Of a DNA stretch of 64,000 nucleotides, positions 8,667 through 16,794 are shown piece after piece. Position 1 is the stretch's first letter; every line of letters begins with the position of its first letter. The position numbers were made by a program, and so were the translations under genes. The stretch is taken from positions 1-64,000 of the forward strand of contig DLAF01000013.1 in the NCBI GenBank assembly GCA_002492725.1, written 5' to 3'. The notes below the pieces were generated by a model. The model did not search any database. It worked only from the letters and a program-made list of their open reading frames with translations, and was not told the DNA's origin. The DNA comes from Lachnospiraceae bacterium UBA7054. GTDB lineage: Bacteria > Bacillota > Clostridia > Lachnospirales > Lachnospiraceae.

Positions 8667-9725
8667 TCAATTTGTTCTCATCCGGCCGAAAAGCTTTTTA
8701 AAGACCTGCACAACGTCAGGATCATAGAGCACGCCGCTGTTTTTGGTAATATATTCCACGCCCTCTTCTACGGAGAGAGCTTTGCTCTCCACCCCCGGCG
8801 CAGTCACCTCGTCAAACGCATCCACCACTGCCACAATCCGCGCCGCCAACGGAATCTCACTGCCGGAAAGCGCGGGATACCCCGTGCCGTCGAAGTGGCA
8901 ATAACAGTGGGATACGATCTGCTGCGCCATCACCAACGCGCCGTCCTCCTCCTGTTCCGCACCTAATTGCTCCATAAGCCCCGCACCTTCTTCGACGCAC
9001 TTTTTGATATAGTCTTTGTCTTCTTCAGCAGGGGGCGACTCTTCCAGGATAAATCCGCCTATGTCGTGAAGTCTTGACGCGATGCCGATGGCTTCCACGA
9101 ACTCGTCCGTGATCACGTCCTCATAACGTGGAGAAAATTGCAGTCCCTGCGCCAGCAGTTTACTATTGTAACCCACATGGGATCTATGCATTCCCTTCCC
9201 TGCGTCCTTCTTTTTCAACAGTCCGTTCAAAGCGCGCAGCACGTTGACATGCGTCTTTTCAATCAGATTTTTCTGATCCTCCACCAGCTTGTGCATCATA
9301 CGGTTATAATCCGTCATTTCCTGCCGCAGGCGGTAAATGCTCAAATGATTGCTCACCCGCATGAGGACCTCCACGTTGTCGAAAGGTTTCGGGATAAAAT
9401 CAACCGCTCCCGCCAAAAAGGCCTCTTCCTTCTCCTTGCTGGTATTTAAGACGGTAATAAAAATAAAGGGAATGTCCCTGGTGTGCTGATCGCTCTTTAA
9501 CATCCTGCAAAATTCCAGCCCGTCGATCTCCGGCATGGAAAGATCGGAGAGAATCAGGTCGGGCAGGGTCTTTTTGATCTGCGTAAGCGCCTCCTGAACG
9601 CTCAGGGCCGTCATCGTCTCATATCCCTCGTGGGTGAGAATGTTTTCCAAAATGGTCACATTCACACTGATGTCATCCACGATCAGAATCATGGGCGCCT
9701 TTTTGTTGGTATGTTCGGTTCCCAT
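8667..9725 (-). CDS. Response regulator with degenerate HD-GYP output domain
   Basis: The 352-residue protein has a receiver (acceptor Asp in LSDLSMPEIDG), a helical linker and a C-terminal HD-GYP-like domain. HD-GYP proteins normally hydrolyse c-di-GMP. Here LHDIGK has become LHDIGG, and the three metal-binding residues before DGxGYP (usually HHE) read CYC, leaving only DGTGYP. The domain probably binds or regulates rather than cleaves. The reading frame is open to 9782, but ATG 9725 is preceded by GGAGG at good spacing and avoids overlap with the kinase gene upstream. Confidence 0.85.
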   Translation of the reverse strand: MGTEHTNKKAPMILIVDDISVNVTILENILTHEGYETMTALSVQEALTQIKKTLPDLILSDLSMPEIDGLEFCRMLKSDQHTRDIPFIFITVLNTSKEKEEAFLAGAVDFIPKPFDNVEVLMRVSNHLSIYRLRQEMTDYNRMMHKLVEDQKNLIEKTHVNVLRALNGLLKKKDAGKGMHRSHVGYNSKLLAQGLQFSPRYEDVITDEFVEAIGIASRLHDIGGFILEESPPAEEDKDYIKKCVEEGAGLMEQLGAEQEEDGALVMAQQIVSHCYCHFDGTGYPALSGSEIPLAARIVAVVDAFDEVTAPGVESKALSVEEGVEYITKNSGVLYDPDVVQVFKKLFGRMRTN

Positions 9726-9738
9726 CACTGTCCTCCGT

Positions 9739-11190
9739 CTACTCTGCGTTCCAAATTTCGCCGACTCGTTCCGTGATCGCATCCTTCAGCTTTCCGTACA
9801 TCTCCATACTCTTGTCGTAGTTTGCCTTGCGGATTGCCATCTCCATGCGCAGCACCTGACGTTTCAACTCATCATCCCCCGCCGATTCCATGAGTGCTTT
9901 CAGGGTGGAAGCCAAAAGTTCCGCCTTATCCCAGGCGCCCATCTCTATCGAGAGCACCAGCTTATCCATGCGCTTCTTGAGCTCCTCGCGGTTCTCCTCC
10001 TCGCCAAACTGCATCATGCGGTCAACATTTCCGTTCTCGCCTTCCTTTACATATTCGGCCCAATTTACATAAACCTGACTCTGCGCCTCATCGAGCACCT
10101 GCTCGCTCTTTAATTTTACGGAAAAAGAAAAGGCACTTCCCTTTCCCTTCTCGCTCTCCACATGAATGTCGCCATGCATCAGTTCCACCAGCTGTTTGGT
10201 GATGGCAAGCCCCAGTCCCGTTCCCCCAAAGCGCCTGGTGATGGAAGCGTCCACCTGGCTGAAACTCTGGAAGAGTCTGTCCTGTTCCTTCTGCGAAATA
10301 CCGATACCGCTGTCGCGCACCATGAAAAACAGCTCCACCTCATCATTGACCCGTCTGGTCATCCCAACTACCACATTGACATAGCCGACTGTGGTAAACT
10401 TGATGGCATTGGATAACAGGTTGTTTAAGATCTGTGTGAGCCGCAGCTCGTCGCCGATCAGCTTGTGTGGGATCTTCTCGTCGATATCCACGCTCATGTG
10501 CAGCTCTTTCTTATTGACCACCGCACTGTGTGTGGCGATCACCTTATCCATCATTTCCTGGAAATCAAAGGGCTTTTCATCGATCACAAATTTGCCGGAT
10601 TCCAATTTTGCAAAATCAAGGATGTCATTGATGATCGTCAGCATATTGTCACAACAGCTCAAAACAATATCAAGCGTTTTTTTCTGATCGGGATCCGCAA
10701 CTTCCTCCACCAGCTCCAGCACATGCCCTTTGATACCGTTTACGGGCGTGCGCAGCTCATGCGTCACATTGGCGGTAAACTCATTTCTGGCACGATTGTT
10801 ATCTTCTTCTCGTTCCTTGAGCTCACGGATGCGCATATTCATGTTTTTCTGCGCGGAAATATCTTCCGCCAGAAGAAGATAAGCATCCGTCTTATCTTCC
10901 GGAAAGATACGGACATTGACCGAAAAACAGGAATTGTTGCTCCGGTACATGGTCATCTCCTTGACACCCTTCATGCTCTTTTTGACAAAAGTGATGAAGC
11001 CGTCCGGCGTACTCGGAAAATCCTGCCTGAAAATCTGGGACATACTGCACTTTTCCAGCTTATCCGCATCATATTCCAGCTTTGCCGCTGCCGTCTGATT
11101 GCCATAAAGAACACTGCCCTCCTCGTTAAAAAGAAGGACAAGCTCCATGGTTTCGTCCGCTATGCGGGAATTTAACCACTCAAATTCCAT
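9739..11190 (-). CDS. PAS-domain sensor histidine kinase with a degenerate C-terminal HPt-like tail
   Basis: The 483-residue kinase is predicted to be soluble. It begins with a PAS domain (about 10-115) and a short coiled coil. HisKA follows (phosphoacceptor His in VTHELRTPVNG), then a HATPase domain (NLLSNAIKF, DSGIGIS, GGTGLGLAI). It has no receiver domain. The last 110 residues are helical and resemble an HPt module, but the acceptor His of AHxLKG is Ser (LASTLKA). ATG 11190 has GAGGAAC upstream. An earlier in-frame start at 11298 would overlap the HPt gene and is unlikely. Confidence 0.88.
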   Translation of the reverse strand: MEFEWLNSRIADETMELVLLFNEEGSVLYGNQTAAAKLEYDADKLEKCSMSQIFRQDFPSTPDGFITFVKKSMKGVKEMTMYRSNNSCFSVNVRIFPEDKTDAYLLLAEDISAQKNMNMRIRELKEREEDNNRARNEFTANVTHELRTPVNGIKGHVLELVEEVADPDQKKTLDIVLSCCDNMLTIINDILDFAKLESGKFVIDEKPFDFQEMMDKVIATHSAVVNKKELHMSVDIDEKIPHKLIGDELRLTQILNNLLSNAIKFTTVGYVNVVVGMTRRVNDEVELFFMVRDSGIGISQKEQDRLFQSFSQVDASITRRFGGTGLGLAITKQLVELMHGDIHVESEKGKGSAFSFSVKLKSEQVLDEAQSQVYVNWAEYVKEGENGNVDRMMQFGEEENREELKKRMDKLVLSIEMGAWDKAELLASTLKALMESAGDDELKRQVLRMEMAIRKANYDKSMEMYGKLKDAITERVGEIWNAE

Positions 11191-11231
11191 TGTAAGTTCC
11201 TCTAAAATCGTCTTTATGAAACTCTGCTCTG

Positions 11232-11609
11232 TCAGCCGGGTATGTTCTCGCTTATGATGGCAATAAATTTCTCGTATACCACCTTGATCTCCTGCCAAAG
11301 TGCATTTGCGCGAGCCGCATCCACTTCTTCGGAAGTCTTATTGCGCATCTCTTCCACCAGCTCCGATACCTTCTCATAAATAGGGGTAAGACCGAGATTC
11401 CCGACCACGCCCTTTAAAGCATGCGCGCACTTGTAAGCCTCCTCAAAGGCGCCCGCTTCGATGTTCGTCCCCAAATTGGCATAGTTCGGATCTGCCGGAA
11501 ACTTTCCCAGAAATTTCTGGTAGATCGCATCATTGCCCATAAAGCGCTTTAAGGTGGTCTCCACATCCGCGCCGCCCTCTTCCAACTGCTTTCTAAATTT
11601 GTCGTCCAT
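11232..11609 (-). CDS. Stand-alone histidine phosphotransfer (HPt) protein
   Basis: This 125-residue four-helix HPt protein keeps the phosphoacceptor motif CAHALKGVVGNLG. It would relay phosphate between a receiver and another receiver, for example the REC-HD-GYP protein encoded just upstream. ATG 11609 has GGAAAGG seven bases before it; an alternative in-frame ATG at 11630 lacks such a site. A hairpin at 11671-11707 separates it from the gene upstream. Confidence 0.88.
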   Translation of the reverse strand: MDDKFRKQLEEGGADVETTLKRFMGNDAIYQKFLGKFPADPNYANLGTNIEAGAFEEAYKCAHALKGVVGNLGLTPIYEKVSELVEEMRNKTSEEVDAARANALWQEIKVVYEKFIAIISENIPG

Positions 11610-11670
11610 AACCCATGTCCTTTCCGTCATACGAAAGACGCAGACCTCCTGCCCATTTCGTCATGACAAA

Positions 11671-11707
11671 AAGACTGTAAAACAAATCTACTCTGTTTCA
11701 CAGTCTT
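11671..11707 (-). terminator. Internal terminator or attenuator between the REC-HD-GYP and HPt genes
   Basis: On the minus strand AAGACTGT and ACAGTCTT pair, with extra pairing of AAACA/TGTTT inside, and are followed by TTTTTG. It would set the ratio of the first gene to the rest of the operon. No strong promoter was seen between the hairpin and the HPt gene, so some read-through is likely. Confidence 0.7.
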
Positions 11708-11722
11708 CGCCGTCTGAACCCT

Positions 11723-12841
11723 TTATGTGAAATTGAACAGATTGATCACTTCCACAATATTAAAGAAATCTTCTTTCGCAAGCTTAAAGCACTCTATGAC
11801 GTCGTCCGAAAACTGTCCGCATTCCCCGCCCAGGATCATTTCGTATGCTTCTGAATTGCTGTATGCACTTTTGTAAACTCTCTCGCTGACAAGCGCTTCA
11901 TACACGTCCGCGATGGATACGATTTGCGCGCTGATCGGGATATCGTCCCCTGCCAGGTGATCGGGATATCCCCTGCCGTCGGCTCTCTCATGGTGATGGC
12001 GGCATATCTCATAGCAGTACTTATAAAATTCATCCTCATACGGCGGTTTGAAGGATTCCAGAATCTCACAGCCGATCGTGGTGTGGGTCTTCATCACCTC
12101 AAACTCCTCAGGCGTCAGCTTCCCGGGTTTTAAAAGAATGGAATCCGGGATACCGATCTTACCTACGTCATGAAGCGCGGAAGCTCTGGCGATCTGATCG
12201 ATCTGCACCGGCGTCAGTCCGTATTTCGGGAAATATTTTGCAAGGTATTTTAATAAGATCCTGGTCAGGTATTTAATGCGCTTTACATGATCGCCCGTCT
12301 CAACGCTTCGAAACTCCACGACGGAACCGAGCGCATCAATCATGAACTCGTTGTTCATGCGGATGGCCTTTTCCTGCTCGCGGATGGTTTCCTCCCGCTC
12401 TTTCAAGCGAATCTCCAGGTTCTTTTTATTCTGATAAAGTTCAATGATATTTTTCGCACGCCTCTTTACGATGGCTGATTCGAAAGGCTTGTGCATCACG
12501 TCCGCAATGCCGTACTCATAGGCTTTCTCCTCGCTCTCCTGGGGCGTCATGCTTGTAATCAGGATAACGGGAATCTTTTCCAGAAGTTCCTTATCCTTCA
12601 TATAATCAAGCACACCAAAGCCGTCCATGACCGGCATGATAACATCCAGAAGGATCAGCGCGATCTCTTCATTCTTTTCGATTGCCTCGATCGCCTCCAT
12701 TCCGTTCTGCGCCTCCAGGATCTCGTAGTCGGAGTCAAACATCAGACTGAGTATGGTTCTGTTGACTTCTTCGTCATCCACAATCAATAACTTTTGTCCG
12801 GTTGTATTCTCGCTCATCTTATCGCCGGGTCCGCTGTTCAT
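11723..12841 (-). CDS. Response regulator with intact HD-GYP domain (predicted c-di-GMP phosphodiesterase)
   Basis: The 372-residue protein has an N-terminal receiver (acceptor Asp in LLDVIMPVMDG), a coiled-coil linker of about 40 residues and an HD-GYP domain. The catalytic motifs are complete: LHDVGKIGIPD, then HHHERADGRGYP. It should hydrolyse c-di-GMP when phosphorylated. ATG 12841 follows an excellent GGGAGGGAGGG site. The frame is open up to 12937, but that would place the start inside the promoter. It is the first gene of the chemosensory operon. Confidence 0.92.
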   Translation of the reverse strand: MNSGPGDKMSENTTGQKLLIVDDEEVNRTILSLMFDSDYEILEAQNGMEAIEAIEKNEEIALILLDVIMPVMDGFGVLDYMKDKELLEKIPVILITSMTPQESEEKAYEYGIADVMHKPFESAIVKRRAKNIIELYQNKKNLEIRLKEREETIREQEKAIRMNNEFMIDALGSVVEFRSVETGDHVKRIKYLTRILLKYLAKYFPKYGLTPVQIDQIARASALHDVGKIGIPDSILLKPGKLTPEEFEVMKTHTTIGCEILESFKPPYEDEFYKYCYEICRHHHERADGRGYPDHLAGDDIPISAQIVSIADVYEALVSERVYKSAYSNSEAYEMILGGECGQFSDDVIECFKLAKEDFFNIVEVINLFNFT

Positions 12842-12908
12842 CTGCGGATTCCCTCCCTCCCTTTCCCTGTTTTTTAGAAAACCCTCATCACTATCATATA
12901 ACATTAAA

Positions 12909-12937
12909 ATTATACCTATTTCCAACGGGAATGTCAA
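12909..12937 (-). promoter_or_regulatory. Sigma-A promoter of the chemosensory/c-di-GMP operon
   Basis: On the minus strand a perfect TTGACA (12932-12937) and TATAAT (12909-12914) are 17 bases apart. The start would be near 12902, about 60 bases before ATG 12841. No sigma-D-type motility promoter was noticed, so the operon looks constitutively transcribed. Confidence 0.88.
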
Positions 12938-12992
12938 CGTGGATTTTCCCGCTTTATCTACCGGTTTTCCCGCCGGGCTATGCGCCCAAACC

Positions 12993-13021
12993 TTGCGTTT
13001 TCCACCCGAATGGGATAAGAT
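12993..13021 (+). promoter_or_regulatory. Promoter of the family 2 glycosyltransferase gene
   Basis: TTGCGT (12993-12998) and TAAGAT (13016-13021) are separated by 17 bases, about 30 bases before ATG 13051. It is divergent from the chemosensory operon promoter. Confidence 0.6.
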
Positions 13022-13050
13022 AATAACATCAAAGCGACAAGGAGTTTTCC

Positions 13051-14079
13051 ATGTGTGATCATCCCCTGTTAAGTGTTATCGTTCCGGTCTACAATACGGA
13101 AAAATACGTAAGCCGCTGTTTGGACAGCATCTTAGCGCAGGATTTTACCGACTATGAGCTGATCCTTGTAGACGACGGCTCTACGGACGGATCCGGTGCG
13201 ATCTGTGACCGTTACGCTGCGGCGCATTCCCATATCCGCTGTCTCCACCAGCCTAACGGCGGCCACACCTGCGCCAGACAAAACGGCTTCCGCGCAAGCC
13301 GCGGTGAATATATCGCTTTTGTGGACAGTGATGACCGGATTGCTCCCGATATGTATCGTCGGATGTGCGGCGCTGCCAGGCAGACCGGAGCGGACATCAT
13401 CCACTGCGATTATACCGCCGTTATGCCGCATCAAACAAAAGTATGCGGCACGCCCTTTTCTCCGGGGCTGTATGACAAGACACAGCTCATTGATAAGGTA
13501 TATCCGAACATGATCTATTTCGGAACGTATTTCGTGTTCGGTATCGCCCCCAATTTATGGAACAAGCTGTTCCGCCGTAAGATTCTCGAAAGCTATCTGC
13601 TGCGGCTTCCGCATGACATCATCGTCGGAGAAGACGGTCCGATCACCTATGCCTGTATGCTGGAAGCCTCAAGCGTATATTTTTGCGGGGAGGCCTTTTA
13701 CTATTACCACAGCAATACGGACTCGGTCAGCCATCACATAGACGTCTCACGGCTGGCAGAGAATCACATCATGTTTGACACTTACAGACAGTTTATTGAC
13801 ACCGACGCTTATCCCTGCGTGCAAAAACAGCTCCATTACTTTTACGTCTATCAGAGCCTTTTGACCTTTCTTCCCGTATTTTTGTCGATACGCCCGGAAT
13901 ATGCCCGTTTCAGAACACTCTTTCTGGCCGAGTGTGACAATCCGTATATCAGGGCGTCTTTTCGGGCTGTTCCCCTGCGGGATATTACCGGCCTGCACAA
14001 CAAACTGTACGCATTCTGTGTACGGCACAGGCTGTCATTGCTGTTCCGATTATTACTGCGAGGACGGCCCTCCGCCTGA
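13051..14079 (+). CDS. Glycosyltransferase family 2
   Basis: The 342-residue enzyme has the GT-A fold signature LSVIVPVYNTEKYVSRCLDSIL, the nucleotide-binding LVDDGSTDGS and the metal-binding DSDD (AFVDSDDRI). It would transfer a sugar from a nucleotide donor to a cell-surface polysaccharide or teichoic acid. It has no clear membrane segment. AAGGAG precedes the ATG. It is convergent with the large membrane protein gene, which may act in the same surface-sugar process. The acceptor is unknown. Confidence 0.92.
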   Translation: MCDHPLLSVIVPVYNTEKYVSRCLDSILAQDFTDYELILVDDGSTDGSGAICDRYAAAHSHIRCLHQPNGGHTCARQNGFRASRGEYIAFVDSDDRIAPDMYRRMCGAARQTGADIIHCDYTAVMPHQTKVCGTPFSPGLYDKTQLIDKVYPNMIYFGTYFVFGIAPNLWNKLFRRKILESYLLRLPHDIIVGEDGPITYACMLEASSVYFCGEAFYYYHSNTDSVSHHIDVSRLAENHIMFDTYRQFIDTDAYPCVQKQLHYFYVYQSLLTFLPVFLSIRPEYARFRTLFLAECDNPYIRASFRAVPLRDITGLHNKLYAFCVRHRLSLLFRLLLRGRPSA

Positions 14080-14115
14080 TCTGCCGGGCGGCGTCAGACA
14101 TCCGCGCCGCTCTTT

Positions 14116-16515
14116 TTACCATGCGCTGACCCATGCGATATAGTCTTTGAACCAAATCGGTTTCCCGTTTCCATCCACAAACGTGATCTTCTTTACGCCG
14201 TCTATCGGCTCATCAAATACAAAACGGCACTTTTTGTACCTGCCGCTGTCCGCCTGCGCAGCCTCCGCGATCACGCGATCCTCTGCGTCCAAAAGCCGTA
14301 CCCGACAATCCGTACGCCCGATCCGCTGTGGACGGTCGATCACGACCCCGATCATTTGCTGCGCCTGCGTTTCCTCCTGCACCTCATAAAAACTGTGATA
14401 CCCGGTTATTTCTTCCTCCAGATTAATGCAGGACGTCTCCTCAAAATAAATATCCGTTCCCACCTGACAGATTGTGGCATGGCGGCTGTACCCCCAATTA
14501 TCACTACGAACCGGGATGAAAAAAGAACCCCGATACAGGACGTCCCTGCACTCCCACCAGCCGGCATTGATATCGCCTGCGTATCCCCGCGCATCGGAAA
14601 TCTCCGCCTTTTCCCATCCTTTCAGCTGCATGACCGGGTTTGTCAGACAAAAGACGGCCGTCAACAGGAGAAGCCCATATCTGCCGCAGATTTCCCATAG
14701 GCCGCGCCGTATCCCATTGCCCGCCGCAGATTTTGCTTCTGCTGCTGCGGATCCCACTGTCTGCCGCAGCAAAACGCTCCCCGTCAAAAGCAGCATAAAA
14801 AACCCGATATCGGAAAAGATCTCATATTTATGCCCCATCTGCCGAAAAACCACGTTTCCCATGCTTTTCCAATCATCCGGGACCGGCTTAACCGTCACAA
14901 GAAAAAACACCGTGACGATCATCTGGTACATGATGGCAAGCCAGAAATTTCTCCACGGTCTGCTCACCGTTTCCCTGCGCAGCAGGGAAAGTACCACCGT
15001 CTTTCCAAAACACACTGCCAAAAAAACAAGCACGACCGGCGTCAGGAACAGAATCACAACACAAATATGCTTCTCATACTTTCCAAGCGGCAGCAGCAGA
15101 TAAGCCGTAAACTCCACAAACACCCGGCAGAGCAGTCGAAACCAGTATCCGATCCCTCCTTCGGAAGCTGCCGAAATCCAACCGCTTCCGTCTCCCTGCC
15201 CGCTGAAAGAATACAAAAGCTGCAGGAAAGCCGCCGCTCCCACCGTACTCAGAAATATCTTTTCCCGTCCGTCCATACTCCGATGCCAAAAGACCATGGC
15301 CAAAACCGCAAGCGGCAGCACAACGGCATAAGTGCCCTTGGAGAGACAAAACAGCGCTCCGAATCCCGTCAGGCCCACATAGATCCACCTTGGAAATGCT
15401 TTCAGGTCCGCAAGCATCATCAGGAGCAGGAAATAAATCCCCCAATAGGCGTGATTGGTAAAAAAAAGCGTCTCCTCACAAAAACACGTCAGCATCACGA
15501 GAATACAAAAGAGGATCCTGCCCGAAAGTTTCATCAGTCCCTGAAAAGGATGCAAAACAAAGAATGACCAGATCATGCTGCACAACAGACAGGCCGTGAT
15601 CTGCATAAGATACAGCGCATACGCGGACGGTATGCGAATGACTTTCACAAAAAACAAAGTAATCAGGCGCGGCAGCAGCGGAAGATAGCCCGCATCCGTG
15701 ATCAGCAGATTCTCCAAAAACTTCTTTTCTCTCGCATTTTGCAGGAAATTCGTCACCGCCTCCGCATAAGTCGGTTCCAGATAAATCGAACTGTCCAGAA
15801 TCCAGATAAGGGCCATAAACATGACCGTCATGATCCCAAACGCCGCCAGACACTTACCTCTCTCCCCGATTCGCCCGCTATGTATGACTGCCACCAGCAT
15901 GACGGCGCACAGCGCGGCAAAGGCATAACAGATCAGTCTGATCCGATACTCCATTCCCGAAACATGATAGTGATATGCCTGCGCCAGGGTAAGGTCCTGC
16001 TTTGCCCCGTTATAATCCACGCTGCCAAAGCCATAGTAATCCGGCCCCGCCGCAACCGCGAGCGCTCCCACCGCTGCGCCCTGTGTGCGGAGGCGAAGAA
16101 TGGCCCCACCGCATTCCAGGCGGCCGAGCGCCATTTTGTCAAGCCGCGTCCACTTTCCGGCTTTGATATCACGCAGGGCAAGACTCCCCGTTTGCACCGT
16201 CTCCCCCTGTTCCACCGTATAAATAACCTGTCCCTCACCGGCAGCATCGCATTTCGCAAAACGAAGTGCATAATATCCCTGCCGCCAGTTCATTTCTTCC
16301 GTGATGGTAAGCGGCTGCATAATTTCCATACCGTCGCTAAGCGGCAATTCCATCCCGGTCTTTTCCGTATCGCTTCTGATATCCACCGGTTCCCCGTTCA
16401 CGACATACCGCGACAACGAAAGCAGGATGAGCAGCAGACCGGCCGCCAGAACCAGACATTCTCTGTCAAACTTATGGTCGCGCCAAGCCGCGGCTTTTAT
16501 CCTTATTGTATCCAT
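14116..16515 (-). CDS. Large polytopic membrane protein of unknown function
   Basis: The 799-residue protein has one N-terminal membrane segment (about 22-39). An extracytoplasmic beta-rich region of about 150 residues follows. Then come roughly ten further hydrophobic segments between about 195 and 610, and a C-terminal extracytoplasmic domain of about 170 residues. The layout resembles membrane glycosyltransferases or surface-polymer assembly proteins, but I recognise no catalytic motif. Its neighbour, a family 2 glycosyltransferase read toward it, hints at a role in envelope sugars. The ATG lies just after AAAGGAGC. Confidence 0.8.
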   Translation of the reverse strand: MDTIRIKAAAWRDHKFDRECLVLAAGLLLILLSLSRYVVNGEPVDIRSDTEKTGMELPLSDGMEIMQPLTITEEMNWRQGYYALRFAKCDAAGEGQVIYTVEQGETVQTGSLALRDIKAGKWTRLDKMALGRLECGGAILRLRTQGAAVGALAVAAGPDYYGFGSVDYNGAKQDLTLAQAYHYHVSGMEYRIRLICYAFAALCAVMLVAVIHSGRIGERGKCLAAFGIMTVMFMALIWILDSSIYLEPTYAEAVTNFLQNAREKKFLENLLITDAGYLPLLPRLITLFFVKVIRIPSAYALYLMQITACLLCSMIWSFFVLHPFQGLMKLSGRILFCILVMLTCFCEETLFFTNHAYWGIYFLLLMMLADLKAFPRWIYVGLTGFGALFCLSKGTYAVVLPLAVLAMVFWHRSMDGREKIFLSTVGAAAFLQLLYSFSGQGDGSGWISAASEGGIGYWFRLLCRVFVEFTAYLLLPLGKYEKHICVVILFLTPVVLVFLAVCFGKTVVLSLLRRETVSRPWRNFWLAIMYQMIVTVFFLVTVKPVPDDWKSMGNVVFRQMGHKYEIFSDIGFFMLLLTGSVLLRQTVGSAAAEAKSAAGNGIRRGLWEICGRYGLLLLTAVFCLTNPVMQLKGWEKAEISDARGYAGDINAGWWECRDVLYRGSFFIPVRSDNWGYSRHATICQVGTDIYFEETSCINLEEEITGYHSFYEVQEETQAQQMIGVVIDRPQRIGRTDCRVRLLDAEDRVIAEAAQADSGRYKKCRFVFDEPIDGVKKITFVDGNGKPIWFKDYIAWVSAW

Positions 16516-16580
16516 CTTTGCTCCTTTGCCTCATCCATAACAGGATATGAGCACTTTCTCTTTTGTATTTTGCCTCAATT

Positions 16581-16610
16581 AGTTTACCATCCCGTTTGAC
16601 CCCCGCGCAA
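16581..16610 (-). promoter_or_regulatory. Candidate promoter of the 799-residue membrane protein gene
   Basis: On the minus strand TTGCGC (16605-16610) and TAAACT (16581-16586) are 18 bases apart, about 66 bases before the ATG. This is only a moderate match. Confidence 0.4.
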
Positions 16611-16696
16611 GTACCCTTCCCCACTTTTTATATGCCGCGGGAACTGGCTGAATTTTCGCAAATAATAACGCATTTTCCACAAAATGTTCTTTTTCC

Positions 16697-16725
16697 TTGA
16701 CACACCATACTGTATATAGTATCTT
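16697..16725 (+). promoter_or_regulatory. Promoter of the diguanylate cyclase gene with an embedded GntR-like motif
   Basis: TTGACA (16697-16702) is followed after 17 bases by TATCTT (16720-16725). Between and overlapping them lies ATACTGTATATAGTAT (16707-16722), an imperfect palindrome. The 13-mer CATACTGTATATA is also found, at the same place relative to TTGACA, in the gntR promoter near 1470. Confidence 0.6.
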
Positions 16726-16794
16726 ATGTACGGTTTTATACGATCTTAAGATGGGATTATTTTGATTTTATGTAAACCAATAAAGGAGATATCC

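Noticed and set aside
15739..16599. Plus-strand ORF of 286 codons opposite the 799-residue membrane protein
   Set aside because: The minus-strand gene has a proper ribosome site and coherent membrane segments; the antisense frame has neither.
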